Positions 17,698 to 26,549 of a stretch of 64,000 nt of DNA are shown here, in pieces. Position 1 is the first letter of the stretch, and every line of letters begins with the position of its first letter. The notes under the pieces are model-generated. The model was given only the letters and a program-made list of their open reading frames with translations. It did not search any database and had not been told where the DNA came from. Origin of the DNA: Exiguobacterium indicum HHS 31 (GTDB lineage Bacteria > Bacillota > Bacilli > Exiguobacteriales > Exiguobacteriaceae); contig NZ_MPSZ01000001.1 of NCBI RefSeq assembly GCF_001939065.1, positions 310,001 through 374,000 on the forward strand, given 5' to 3'. A program made the translations under genes and the position numbers.

Positions 17698-19137
17698 ATG
17701 ACTACAGCAACAACCTACACATTTTTACTAGATGGACAATGGCATGAAAGTGAATCAAAAGAGACAATTGAAATCTCTTCACCATATAAAGAGGATCTTG
17801 TCGGTCGCGTTCAAGCGATGACGAAACCGGAAGTCGATCGTGCCATCGCTTCAGCGAAAGCGGCACAAGCAGAGTGGGCAAAACAACCAGCGAACAAACG
17901 GGCTGAATTGCTTCACGCTTGGGCAACGGAACTCGAAAAACGTGCGGACGAAATCGGTGAAGTCATCATGCGCGAAGTCGGTAAAGGACGTGCAGATGGC
18001 GTCAAAGAAGTCAAACGGACAGCTGAAATCATTCGCTACACAGCGGAAGAAGGTCTCCGTTTCGACGGTCAGATGATGCAAGGGGATTCGTTCCCTGGTG
18101 GTAGCGCGAAAAAAATCGCGGTCATCAAAAAAGCACCACTCGGCGTCGTGCTTGCAATTTCACCGTTTAACTACCCAGTCAACTTGGCAGCAGCGAAACT
18201 CGCACCTGCCCTCATGACAGGAAACGCCGTCGTCTTCAAACCGGCAACACAAGGTTCGATCAGCGGTATCTTGATGGTCGAGGCACTCGTCGCAGCAGGT
18301 CTTCCAGCTGGACTCGTCAACATCGTCACAGGTCGTGGATCGGTCATCGGTGATTACTTGACGGCTCACCCAGGCATCAACATGATCACATTTACTGGTG
18401 GTACAGGCACAGGACAACATTTGTCGCGTCAATCGGCAATGATTCCACTTGTCCTTGAACTTGGTGGAAAAGATCCAGCGCTCGTTCTTGAAGATGCGAA
18501 TCTGTCACTTGCGGCAGACCATATCATCAGTGGGGCATTCTCTTACTCAGGTCAACGTTGTACAGCAATCAAACGCGTTTTCGTTCTTGATCATCAAGCG
18601 GATGCACTCATCGAAGAACTCAAGACACGGATCGCGAAATTGACAGTCGGTTCACCTGAACAAGACAGCGTCGTCGTGCCGCTCATCGACACGAAATCAG
18701 CGGACTTCGTCGAAGGCTTGATCACGGACGCAACAGACAAAGGCGCAACGCTCGTCTCAGGTGGCGGACGTACGGCGAACTTGATCGAACCAACACTTCT
18801 TGACAACGTGACACGCGACATGCGCGTTGCTTGGGAAGAGCCGTTCGGACCAGTTCTTCCAATCATCCGTGTCAACTCGGTCGACGAAATGATTGCATAC
18901 TCTAATGAATCAGAATACGGTCTTCAAGCAAGTGTCTTCACAGAGAACATCGATGCTGCGTTTGCAGTAGCGGATGCGCTTGAAACAGGTTCTGTTCAAA
19001 TCAATGGTCGGACGGAACGTGGTCCTGACCACTTCCCATTCATCGGTGTGAAATCATCGGGTCTCGGCGTTCAAGGCGTCGGACGTAGCTTAGCTTCGAT
19101 GACACGCGACAAATTAACAGTCCTCAACTTAAAATAA
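17698..19137 (+). CDS. gapN: NADP-dependent glyceraldehyde-3-phosphate dehydrogenase (non-phosphorylating)
   Basis: This is a 479-residue aldehyde dehydrogenase superfamily enzyme that oxidises glyceraldehyde-3-phosphate directly to 3-phosphoglycerate and yields NADPH while bypassing ATP formation. The catalytic cysteine is in YSGQRCTAIKRV and the general base glutamate in LELGGKDP; both contexts are typical of GapN (the S. mutans enzyme has about 475 residues) rather than of other aldehyde dehydrogenases. ISPFNYPVNL and GPVLPII are further family blocks. GGAGGT precedes the ATG. The gene is monocistronic with a strong promoter, an upstream CRE and a terminator, so expression probably follows glycolytic flux. 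Confidence 0.92.
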   Translation: MTTATTYTFLLDGQWHESESKETIEISSPYKEDLVGRVQAMTKPEVDRAIASAKAAQAEWAKQPANKRAELLHAWATELEKRADEIGEVIMREVGKGRADGVKEVKRTAEIIRYTAEEGLRFDGQMMQGDSFPGGSAKKIAVIKKAPLGVVLAISPFNYPVNLAAAKLAPALMTGNAVVFKPATQGSISGILMVEALVAAGLPAGLVNIVTGRGSVIGDYLTAHPGINMITFTGGTGTGQHLSRQSAMIPLVLELGGKDPALVLEDANLSLAADHIISGAFSYSGQRCTAIKRVFVLDHQADALIEELKTRIAKLTVGSPEQDSVVVPLIDTKSADFVEGLITDATDKGATLVSGGGRTANLIEPTLLDNVTRDMRVAWEEPFGPVLPIIRVNSVDEMIAYSNESEYGLQASVFTENIDAAFAVADALETGSVQINGRTERGPDHFPFIGVKSSGLGVQGVGRSLASMTRDKLTVLNLK

Positions 19138-19144
19138 GTTTCTG

Positions 19145-19179
19145 ACCGACCTTTCAATCTGCGGAAAGGTCGGTTTTTT
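19145..19179 (+). terminator. Terminator of gapN
   Basis: ACCGACCTTTC pairs with GAAAGGTCGGT and is followed by TTTTTT. Confidence 0.9.
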
Positions 19180-19244
19180 GTGCATCCATTTCTCGCGCTT
19201 TAACGTAAGCTAGAAAACAAATGTCACCCTTTGACGCACAAAGT

Positions 19245-19274
19245 TTGGCGCTATAGCTTCATTCTCTCTATAAT
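19245..19274 (+). promoter_or_regulatory. Sigma-A promoter of the yqjP-like operon
   Basis: TTGGCG and TATAAT are separated by 18 bases, 37 bases before the start codon at 19311. Confidence 0.7.
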
Positions 19275-19310
19275 GAAAGAAAATGGACGAGAGAAAAGAG
19301 GCGTGTAGGT

Positions 19311-20282
19311 ATGACTGTATCAGACGAAATCATCCCGATTCCGATTCCGACACCATTTCCGGTTGGAGACGTGAACTGCTATGTACTACGAACGGAAGGG
19401 GAAAACATCCTCATTGATTGTGGACCGGATACGCTTGAAGCATGGCAAACGATGCAACGGACGCTTGCACGACATGAACTTCAGGTCGAGGATTTAGATC
19501 GTGTCATCGTGACACATCACCATGCGGATCATGCTGGGATGGCACATCGCTTTTCAGAGAAAGGCATTCCCGTCTATGGACATGCGCGATTACGCCCATA
19601 CTTGGAACAGGACGAGACCTTCTTGAACAACGGGGACGCATTCTTGCGTCGATTGGCGACATCGTTTGGCGTTCCGCTAGCGATTCAAGAGATGTTACCA
19701 AGTTATCAATCTGCCTTGAAATGGCTTGGTAAAGGTCAGCTTGATTTCACATTAAAAGAAGGCGACGCGATTACGCCGTCTGGGCGATACCGGGTCATCG
19801 AACTACCGGGGCATGCAAGTGACCAAATCGGAATTCTAAGTGACGATGGTGTATTGTTCGCGGCCGATCACCTGCTCGACCGGGTCGAGCCGAATCCATT
19901 GCTCGAACAACCGCAACCAGGTGATGATGTGCTCGTAAAACGTCCTGTTCTTGCGTATCTTGACTCCTTAGAAAAATTACAAAGTGAGCAGATTCGAATC
20001 GCTTACACTGGACATGGTGCTCCGATTCGAGATGTTGCGGTACTCGTCGAAGAACGATTGATGCAACGCAAGGCACGTGGTGATCAGCTCTTGAAGTATT
20101 TTACGGGAGAACATACGTTATTCGAATTAGCACAAGTGACGTATGGAAACCGATTAAAAAAATCATTCCCTCTTGTCATGAGTGAGATGAAAGCACGCCT
20201 CGATACACTCGTTGCCCGCGGTGCGATCACGGTCGAGAAACGATCAGGTATCCTCTACTATTCAAAAGCGGAGGAAGTCTAA
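19311..20282 (+). CDS. MBL-fold metallo-hydrolase (YqjP-like)
   Basis: This is a 323-residue metallo-beta-lactamase fold hydrolase. The metal site motif HHHADHAG is at about residues 65-72, followed by further ligands in ELPGHASDQIG and FAADHLL. A C-terminal winged-helix-like part (about 250-320) is common in this subgroup. The substrate is unknown; thioesters are typical for relatives. The stop codon overlaps the start of the SDR gene. B. subtilis has the same pair, yqjP and yqjQ, which supports orthology. Confidence 0.85.
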   Translation: MTVSDEIIPIPIPTPFPVGDVNCYVLRTEGENILIDCGPDTLEAWQTMQRTLARHELQVEDLDRVIVTHHHADHAGMAHRFSEKGIPVYGHARLRPYLEQDETFLNNGDAFLRRLATSFGVPLAIQEMLPSYQSALKWLGKGQLDFTLKEGDAITPSGRYRVIELPGHASDQIGILSDDGVLFAADHLLDRVEPNPLLEQPQPGDDVLVKRPVLAYLDSLEKLQSEQIRIAYTGHGAPIRDVAVLVEERLMQRKARGDQLLKYFTGEHTLFELAQVTYGNRLKKSFPLVMSEMKARLDTLVARGAITVEKRSGILYYSKAEEV

Positions 20283-21040
20283 TGCAACTCATCAACCGGA
20301 CGATTGTCATCACGGGTGCTTCAAGTGGACTCGGGGAAGCACTGGCGCGCACTCTGCATAAAGAAGGCGCAAACTTGATTTTAATTGCACGACGCGAGGA
20401 TCGATTACAAACGTTAGCATCTGAACTCCAGGCAGACTACCTGGTCTACGATTTGGAAAAGGCGCCTGAAATTCTTGCAAAAACACTCGCAAATCGTTAT
20501 GGACGGATTGATATTTTGATTAATAACGCAGGTTTCGGGGAATTCAGCTTCTTAGACGATACCTCGATTGAAACGATTGAGTCGATGCACCGGATCAACG
20601 TCTTAAGTCCCGTTCGCTTAACGAAGGCATGTCTGCCATTACTCAAAGAAGGTGGCATGATCGTCAACGTGGCCAGTCAGGCGGGGAAGTTGCCGACACC
20701 GAAATCAACGATCTATTGCATGACGAAAGCAGCGATGTTGCAGTTTTCGAACGCGTTACGTCTGGAGTTACGTCCAAAAGGCATCCACGTCATGACGGTC
20801 AATCCAGGACCGATCGCGACAGAATTTTTTGTCCGTGCGGATGTCGACCGGAAGTATGAGCAAAATGTCGCTTCTATCGTCCTATCGAAAGAACGACTAG
20901 CTTCGACTGTCGTCCGAGCAATAGAGCGGCGTAAACGTGAAGTCAATGCACCATGGTGGATGGAGCTATCGGCAAAAGGGTACGGCGTGATGCCACGGTT
21001 GATCGAGTGGTTAGGAAAACCGGGCTTCGATAAAAAGTGA
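20282..21040 (+). CDS. Short-chain dehydrogenase/reductase (YqjQ-like)
   Basis: This is a 252-residue classical SDR with the NAD(P)-binding motif TGASSGLGEAL (about 11-21), the NNAG motif (about 80), a catalytic serine in VNVASQAGK and the YxxxK pair in TIYCMTKAAM. PGPIATEF follows. The substrate is unknown. Its start overlaps the stop of the MBL gene, so the two are translationally coupled, as in the B. subtilis yqjPQ pair. Only 19 bases separate it from the lipoprotein gene of the ABC transporter, so all these genes may be one transcript. Confidence 0.87.
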   Translation: MQLINRTIVITGASSGLGEALARTLHKEGANLILIARREDRLQTLASELQADYLVYDLEKAPEILAKTLANRYGRIDILINNAGFGEFSFLDDTSIETIESMHRINVLSPVRLTKACLPLLKEGGMIVNVASQAGKLPTPKSTIYCMTKAAMLQFSNALRLELRPKGIHVMTVNPGPIATEFFVRADVDRKYEQNVASIVLSKERLASTVVRAIERRKREVNAPWWMELSAKGYGVMPRLIEWLGKPGFDKK

Positions 21041-21059
21041 TGACGGAGGAGAACGATAA

Positions 21060-22256
21060 ATGAAAACAAAGGTAATCAGCTTTCTTGCCCTAGGTACGCT
21101 GCTCGCAGGCTGTGGAACACCGGATGCGACACCGGAACCGAAGAATGTCTTAGGGACTTCTTATCAGACGATCGAAAAAGAAGCGGAAAAGTCAACGGTT
21201 CGGATGTATATGTGGGGCGGCGATGACGGCATCAATGCTTACATCGATGAATACGTAGCACCGCGTCTGAAGAAGGAACACAACATCACGTTAGAACGGG
21301 TCCCGATCGAGACGGCGGATATCATTCAAAAACTGCGTGCTGAGAAACAGGCAGGTAAGGAAAAAGGTGTCATCGATGTCGTCTGGATCAATGGCGATAA
21401 TTTTTTAAATGCTAAAAAAGATGATTTACTGTATGGAGAAATCACAAAAGTCCTCCCGAACATGAAATATGTTGATGCTGCCGCCCAGAGTTCAGATAGT
21501 GGTACGAAAACAGACGGACTTGAAGCCGCATGGGGGAAAGTTCAATATACGTTGCACTATGACGCAGCTGACGTGAAATCGCCACCGACCGACTTGAAAG
21601 CACTGAAGTCATGGGTCAAGGAAAATCCAGGACGTTTCACTTATCCGGAAGTGACGGACTTTACGGGGAATGCCTTCGTCCGCCACGTCATGTATGGTGT
21701 CGAATCGAATGAAACCTTAAAAGACCCGAAAGCAGACTTCAAGAAGACATGGGCTTATTTGAACGAAATCAAACCGTATCTCTGGAAAAAAGGGAAGACC
21801 TATCCAAAGACACTTGCCCAACTCGATCAGTTATACGCGAAGGGAGACGTTGATTTCACGATGGGCTTCAACGAACGACGGGCTGAACAAGAAGTGAAGT
21901 CAGGAACGTTTCCGAAACAAACACGTCCGATCGTCTTGAAGGATGGATCAATCGCGTCGACGCATTTCCTTTCCGTACCGTTCAACGCACCGAATCCGAA
22001 GGGCGCACTCGTAGCGATCAATACGTTGTTATCACCAGAAGCACAGTTGAAAAAATACGATGCGACGTATTGGGGAGACGGAACGAGTCTTGATTTATCG
22101 ACACTTGATTCATCAGAACAAAAGCAATTCGCTGATGTACCGGCTGCACCGTCGACACCAAAGCCAAGCGTCTTTGAAGGAAAGGTCCGGACGGAACTCG
22201 ACCCATCCATTTTCGAGATGATCCGTAAGGAATGGCCGTCTCGTGTGGCGCGGTAA
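21060..22256 (+). CDS. ABC transporter substrate-binding lipoprotein, YnjB-like
   Basis: This 398-residue lipoprotein starts with a signal peptide ending in the lipobox LLAGC (cysteine about residue 18). It belongs to the extracellular solute-binding family. The segment MYMWGGDDGINAYID and the motif DVVWINGDNF resemble E. coli YnjB. It is followed directly by two permease genes and an ATPase gene, so it is the receptor of a complete importer. The ligand is not known for YnjB-type proteins. GGAGGAG precedes the ATG at 21060. Confidence 0.85.
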   Translation: MKTKVISFLALGTLLAGCGTPDATPEPKNVLGTSYQTIEKEAEKSTVRMYMWGGDDGINAYIDEYVAPRLKKEHNITLERVPIETADIIQKLRAEKQAGKEKGVIDVVWINGDNFLNAKKDDLLYGEITKVLPNMKYVDAAAQSSDSGTKTDGLEAAWGKVQYTLHYDAADVKSPPTDLKALKSWVKENPGRFTYPEVTDFTGNAFVRHVMYGVESNETLKDPKADFKKTWAYLNEIKPYLWKKGKTYPKTLAQLDQLYAKGDVDFTMGFNERRAEQEVKSGTFPKQTRPIVLKDGSIASTHFLSVPFNAPNPKGALVAINTLLSPEAQLKKYDATYWGDGTSLDLSTLDSSEQKQFADVPAAPSTPKPSVFEGKVRTELDPSIFEMIRKEWPSRVAR

Positions 22257-23001
22257 CGCGTATCCTGCTGCACTCTTGATGGCAGGGATGGTCTTATACG
22301 GGTTATGGGTCAGTATCTCGATGACGACATCTGCTGATTACCGCGAGCTACTGACGGATGAGGTCTTTTTAGAGAGTCTAGCCGTCAGCAGTTACGTGGC
22401 CATCATCAGTACGGTGCTCGCGCTGATCATTGGTGTGGTGCTCGCAAGGCTCTTGAGCAGAACACGACTAGCTGCGTTACTTGCGATTCCTTTATTCATC
22501 CCTCATCTAGGAGCAGCATACCTCGCGATTCTTTATTTGAGTGATGTGCCTGTCATCGGACCGCATGAAGGGAATTATTTTAGTGTCATCCTGACGTATC
22601 TGTATAAAGAAATTCCGTTCGTGTTTTTTTATCTCTTACCGGTGGTCCGGCGCCTTGATTCGCGTTATCAAGAACTCGGTATGATGCTCGGTTTATCACC
22701 AGTGCGCCGATTCTGGCATGCGCGGGGCGTTTTCCTACTCGTTCCGATGCTTGAGGCAGCATTTATCTTGCTTGCCTTCATCCTGTTCGCATATGAGATT
22801 CCAGCACTGCTCGGCGTGACCTATCCAAAATTACTTGGCGTCTATGCATTCGATTTGTATACACAAGGCGATTTATCGGAGCAACCACTCGCTTTTGCAA
22901 TGAGTGTCGTCTTGACGGGAGGACTCTTCCTCCTGCTATTGCTTATGACTGGTTTGACACGCCCACTGGCAACGAAGATCAGTAGGGGGCGAAGCGAATG
23001 A
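22243..23001 (+). CDS. ABC transporter permease, YnjC-like N half
   Basis: This is a 252-residue membrane protein with about six segments and a binding-protein-dependent transport loop (YQELGMMLGLSPVRRFWHARG). It corresponds to the N-terminal half of the long fused permease YnjC of enterobacteria. The GTG start at 22243 lies inside the end of the lipoprotein gene, a 14-base overlap that indicates coupling. It should pair with the next permease as a heterodimer. Confidence 0.82.
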   Translation: MWRGNAYPAALLMAGMVLYGLWVSISMTTSADYRELLTDEVFLESLAVSSYVAIISTVLALIIGVVLARLLSRTRLAALLAIPLFIPHLGAAYLAILYLSDVPVIGPHEGNYFSVILTYLYKEIPFVFFYLLPVVRRLDSRYQELGMMLGLSPVRRFWHARGVFLLVPMLEAAFILLAFILFAYEIPALLGVTYPKLLGVYAFDLYTQGDLSEQPLAFAMSVVLTGGLFLLLLLMTGLTRPLATKISRGRSE

Positions 23002-23747
23002 TGAAAAAAATCAGTGTGACCGTATTCGTTGTACTCCTGTTCATCGTTCCTTTAATTGGTTTGATTCCAGGAGAGTGGAATTGGAATCCGCGCCTAGAAG
23101 CGACGCTCGGCACGACCGTCGCGATGATTTGTGCCGTCGTATTGTTAAATCATCTCTTCGGATACATGGCAGGAAAAGCGATTGCCTTTCAAACGGGGAA
23201 ACGGATTCGTATAGCAGAGTTCTTGATTAGTTTGCCGCTGTTCGTTCCCGTGTTATTGCTATCATTCGGTCTCTATTTGACATGGATCCGTCTTGGTTTG
23301 GCAGATCGATTTTTTGGTGTCCTGCTCGTGTTGCTTCTGCCGACCTTACCCTATACAGTTCGCTTGTACACGAACGGATTTCAGGCGCTCGGAGAACGGA
23401 TGCTTGAACAGATGGTCTTGATTGAGGGAAACCGGTTCAAGCGTTGGTTCTATTTGACGGGACCGATGCTTCGGTCGACGTTACAATCCGTGACGCTACT
23501 CGTCACGGTGATCACGATCAGTCAGTATGCACTAGTTGCGTTGATTGGTGGTGGGATCGTCCGCATGATATCACTCGAAGTATTCCCGGCGTATTCTGGT
23601 AATTCGCAAGGGGCGGCGCGTCTAGCGACGCTGTGGTTGATCGGGTTGCCCATTCTCTTTTATGCTGGACAAGCCGTTATTTTTTCTAGTTGGATACGAA
23701 TCGTACGGAGGCGTTTAAATGGAAGTCACGATACAACAAGTCAATAA
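22998..23747 (+). CDS. ABC transporter permease, YnjC-like C half
   Basis: This is a 249-residue membrane protein with about six segments and the permease loop ERMLEQMVLIEGNRFKRWFY. It starts in the stop codon region of the first permease (ATGA overlap, second ATG at 23001 also possible). It looks equivalent to the second half of YnjC. Its end overlaps the ATPase gene by 29 bases. Confidence 0.82.
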   Translation: MMKKISVTVFVVLLFIVPLIGLIPGEWNWNPRLEATLGTTVAMICAVVLLNHLFGYMAGKAIAFQTGKRIRIAEFLISLPLFVPVLLLSFGLYLTWIRLGLADRFFGVLLVLLLPTLPYTVRLYTNGFQALGERMLEQMVLIEGNRFKRWFYLTGPMLRSTLQSVTLLVTVITISQYALVALIGGGIVRMISLEVFPAYSGNSQGAARLATLWLIGLPILFYAGQAVIFSSWIRIVRRRLNGSHDTTSQ

Positions 23748-24606
23748 ACGATTTGGAACGAAGCATGTATTGTCTGATATCGATGTAAATATCGCATCTG
23801 GACAATGTGTGGCTTTAGTCGGACCGAGTGGTAGTGGGAAAACGACATTACTCCGTCTGATTGCAGGTCTTGAGCGCGTGACGAGCGGAATGATTCAGTT
23901 CGGCGACCGAGATGTCACTGTTCTTTCGCCGAATCAACGTGGTGTGACGATGATGTTTCAACGGTCGCTATTGTTCCCACATTTGAACGTCGAACAAAAC
24001 ATCCGTCTCGGTGCAAAACAATTAACACCGATCGAGCTCGAATCCTGGTTACATCGCGTCGGACTCGAGGGAAGAGGGAAAAGTGCTGTCCATGAACTGT
24101 CAGGGGGCGAACAGCAGCGAGCGAGTTTAGCTCGTGCGCTGGCGAGTCAACCGGACTTCTTGTTGCTCGATGAACCGTTCTCGAGTCTAGATGTACCGAG
24201 ACGACGGGAACTTCGGACATTGATTCGGAAGTTGACCGAGGAACAAGGTGTCACGACGCTCCTTGTCACACACGATCGGGAAGAGGCAATGGCGATGGCA
24301 GATGTCGTTTATGTCTTAGAACAGGGGCGAATCGTCGATCATGGTACACCGATTACGCTGAGCCAGACCAGCCCGTTTTTTGGCGAAGGCATTCAGATTG
24401 AAGAAACATGGCATCCGCTGACGGCAGTCAACTTGGTCTCAAGACCGACGAAGGAGACGGATGAACGTGTTACGATTACGAAAGAACTCATTCAATACGG
24501 CGTTCGCTTCTACGAAGTCGAACGGGCGTCCGGAGAACGGCTCGTGCTTTCTTCAGACGAGACGATTCATGAGAAAGAAGGCTATATCGTTAGAAAGGAG
24601 GGGTGA
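23719..24606 (+). CDS. ABC transporter ATP-binding protein, YnjD-like
   Basis: This is a 295-residue importer ATPase. Walker A is GPSGSGKTT (about 36-44), the Q-loop MMFQRSLLFPHL, the signature ELSGGEQQRASLARAL, Walker B FLLLDEPFSSLD and the H-loop LVTHDREEA. A C-terminal extension of about 80 residues follows the catalytic core and may be regulatory. It powers the YnjB/YnjC-like importer encoded upstream. GGAGG precedes the ATG. It is separated by one base from the phosphatidyltransferase gene. Confidence 0.9.
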   Translation: MEVTIQQVNKRFGTKHVLSDIDVNIASGQCVALVGPSGSGKTTLLRLIAGLERVTSGMIQFGDRDVTVLSPNQRGVTMMFQRSLLFPHLNVEQNIRLGAKQLTPIELESWLHRVGLEGRGKSAVHELSGGEQQRASLARALASQPDFLLLDEPFSSLDVPRRRELRTLIRKLTEEQGVTTLLVTHDREEAMAMADVVYVLEQGRIVDHGTPITLSQTSPFFGEGIQIEETWHPLTAVNLVSRPTKETDERVTITKELIQYGVRFYEVERASGERLVLSSDETIHEKEGYIVRKEG

Positions 24607-24607
24607 C

Positions 24608-25189
24608 ATGTTAGATACGCGTGCGCGTAAAATCGTTCAACCCCTGTTTGATCAAGGGGCGACCTTGTTTAAGAAAATTGGATTATCGGCGACACAGGTG
24701 ACGATCATTTCCGGCATCATCGGTGGTGCGACGGGCTTTTTCGTTTATAACGATATGATGGGAACGGCGATTGTCTTATTGTGGATCTCGGGCATGCTTG
24801 ATGTCATCGATGGAACGATGGCACGAAAAGAAAAGACAACTCCGATTGGTACGATTCTTGACCTTGTGCTCGACCGGATCGTCGAGCTGTCAGTGCTGAT
24901 TGGTCTTGCACTCCGATTTCCGGAAACGCAGGTCGTTATTCTGTTGCTCGTCGCATCATTCGTCATTGGGATGACGATGTTCCTTGCAATCGGAGCAGTC
25001 AGTGAAAATTACGGCTACAAGTCGTTTCAATATCAACCGGGACTCGTCGAGCGGACGGAAGGGTTCTTATTCCTAACAGCGATGATCCTGTTCCCAAGTG
25101 CCATCATTTGGATCGCAATTGTCTTCTTGATTGCTGAACTCTATACGGTCGGGGAGCGATTCCATCAAGCTTCGAAGGTGTTACGATGA
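24608..25189 (+). CDS. CDP-alcohol phosphatidyltransferase family protein, YnjF-like
   Basis: This is a 193-residue membrane protein of the CDP-alcohol phosphatidyltransferase family. The active-site motif Dx2DGx2ARx8Gx3Dx3D is visible as DVIDGTMARKEKTTPIGTIL followed by DLVLD near residue 75. About five membrane segments follow. The family moves a phosphatidyl group from CDP-diacylglycerol to an alcohol; the alcohol here is unknown. The upstream frame to 24461 is an artefact, since GAAAGGAGGGG precedes the ATG at 24608. Linkage to a YnjBCD transporter is as in E. coli (ynjF). Confidence 0.87.
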   Translation: MLDTRARKIVQPLFDQGATLFKKIGLSATQVTIISGIIGGATGFFVYNDMMGTAIVLLWISGMLDVIDGTMARKEKTTPIGTILDLVLDRIVELSVLIGLALRFPETQVVILLLVASFVIGMTMFLAIGAVSENYGYKSFQYQPGLVERTEGFLFLTAMILFPSAIIWIAIVFLIAELYTVGERFHQASKVLR

Positions 25190-25770
25190 GTGAACAAGAG
25201 ATGATCATGACTGTGGATCGAGCGGGCAACCTGCTCGGACCTCGTCCACGATCGGAAGTCCACGCTAACGGCTTGTGGCATGAAACGTTTCATTGTTTCG
25301 TTTACGATCCAAAGCGGGACGTCGTGCTGCTCCAGCAACGGTCTGAACAAAAGAAGGATTTTCCAGGAATGCTTGATATCACGGCAGCGGGTCACTTGCT
25401 TGCGAATGAGACAGTCGAGGATGGTGTCCGGGAACTCGAGGAAGAGATTGGTTTGACGTGTACGTTTGATCAATTGATACCGCTTGGCATCCAGGAAGAG
25501 GAGTTTCGGGATGCGTCACTATGGGACTGTGAGCGATGCCATGTCTTTCTTGCTCGAAGTGATCAAGCGATAGACGCATACGTCCTCCAGGAAACAGAAG
25601 TGAAGCGATTGATTGCTTTTTCGATCGAGCAGTTTGAGCGAATTGCTGACATGTCCATCGAGCGTATTCAGGACACGACAGGCGAGTGGTTCGATCGTCG
25701 TCAATTCGTTCCGCATCCTTCTTCTTACTGGAGACATGTACGACAGGGAATCGAGCAATTACGTAAATAG
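25186..25770 (+). CDS. Nudix hydrolase, YfcD-like
   Basis: This 194-residue Nudix hydrolase has the box GHLLANETVEDGVRELEEEI followed by G-L near residue 65, which matches Gx5Ex7REUxEExGU. The N-terminal part (HANGLWHETFHCFVYD) and the overall length resemble the YfcD/IDI-like Nudix group rather than NudF. The natural substrate is unknown. It starts inside the stop of the phosphatidyltransferase gene (ATGA). E. coli also places a Nudix gene (nudG) after ynjF, though that is a different subfamily. Confidence 0.82.
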   Translation: MSEQEMIMTVDRAGNLLGPRPRSEVHANGLWHETFHCFVYDPKRDVVLLQQRSEQKKDFPGMLDITAAGHLLANETVEDGVRELEEEIGLTCTFDQLIPLGIQEEEFRDASLWDCERCHVFLARSDQAIDAYVLQETEVKRLIAFSIEQFERIADMSIERIQDTTGEWFDRRQFVPHPSSYWRHVRQGIEQLRK

Positions 25771-25797
25771 AAAGAATGGGAAAGAAATAACGCATGA

Positions 25798-25839
25798 AGA
25801 CCTACGATCGAATGTGATTTCGCTCGCAGGTCTTTTTTT
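25798..25839 (+). terminator. Terminator of the Ynj-like operon
   Basis: AGACCTACGATCG and CGCTCGCAGGTCT pair with two mismatches and are followed by seven T. Confidence 0.75.
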
Positions 25840-25932
25840 AATCGTACATTCGTTCGACGCAAGAGTAGCGAAATTAAGATATATTTGAGATAATTAAGTA
25901 TATATACAAAAGAAGGAAAGAAGGTGCAGCCA

Positions 25933-26469
25933 GTGGCATTACGATTTGCACTACTCGGGCTGCTGACCCAAGGGGAAGCGACCGGTTACGATTTAAGCGC
26001 GACTTTTAAAAAACAGATGATCCACTTCTGGACCGCACACCATACTCAAATATACCGAGAGTTGTTGAAAATGGAAGAGGCAGAGCTCGTGACGAGTGTT
26101 CATATCGTCCAAGAAGACTTGCCGGACAAGAAAGTCTATTCGATTACCGATAAAGGGCGTACGGAGCTCGTTGAATGGTTACGGACACCAAATGAATTCA
26201 AACCGAAGATGAAGGATGAGAACTTGATGCGGGTGTCGCTCTTGCATCTGCTCCCACCAGAGGAAGCCGTTGCTTATTTGGAAGAGTCGAAGCGGCACCA
26301 TCAATTTGCCGTCGAGATGATGCATAGTTGGCGTCACGACCACCTCGAGAACGGTGCAACACTAGGGGAGACCTTGACGAGTGAGTACGGCTTGCGTATG
26401 ATGTTGAATTACTTGGATTGGTGTGACTGGGCAATCGCGGAAATCAAAAAGAACGAAGCAAACGTCTAA
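25933..26469 (+). CDS. PadR family transcriptional regulator
   Basis: This is a 178-residue PadR-type repressor with an N-terminal winged helix (ALRFALLGLLTQGEATGYDLS at the start, then IYRELLKMEEAELV and KKVYSITDKGR) and a C-terminal dimerisation helix region. I place the start at the GTG of 25933 because AGAAGG lies upstream; the GTG at 25924 is also possible. The 60 bases before it are A+T-rich with repeats of ATATAT and may hold its own operator. PadR genes usually control a neighbouring transporter or detoxification gene. The only gene nearby on this strand is the unknown coiled-coil gene. Confidence 0.88.
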   Translation: MALRFALLGLLTQGEATGYDLSATFKKQMIHFWTAHHTQIYRELLKMEEAELVTSVHIVQEDLPDKKVYSITDKGRTELVEWLRTPNEFKPKMKDENLMRVSLLHLLPPEEAVAYLEESKRHHQFAVEMMHSWRHDHLENGATLGETLTSEYGLRMMLNYLDWCDWAIAEIKKNEANV

Positions 26470-26475
26470 CAATAT

Positions 26476-26530
26476 TGGCTCGACTGTCATGTAGATGGCG
26501 GATTCGAGCCAGTTTTATTTTGTAATAGGA
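26476..26530 (+). terminator. Probable terminator of the PadR gene
   Basis: TGGCTCGA and TCGAGCCA pair across a 30-base loop and are followed by a T-rich stretch. Confidence 0.55.
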
Positions 26531-26549
26531 TTTAGTAAGGAGAGAATCG

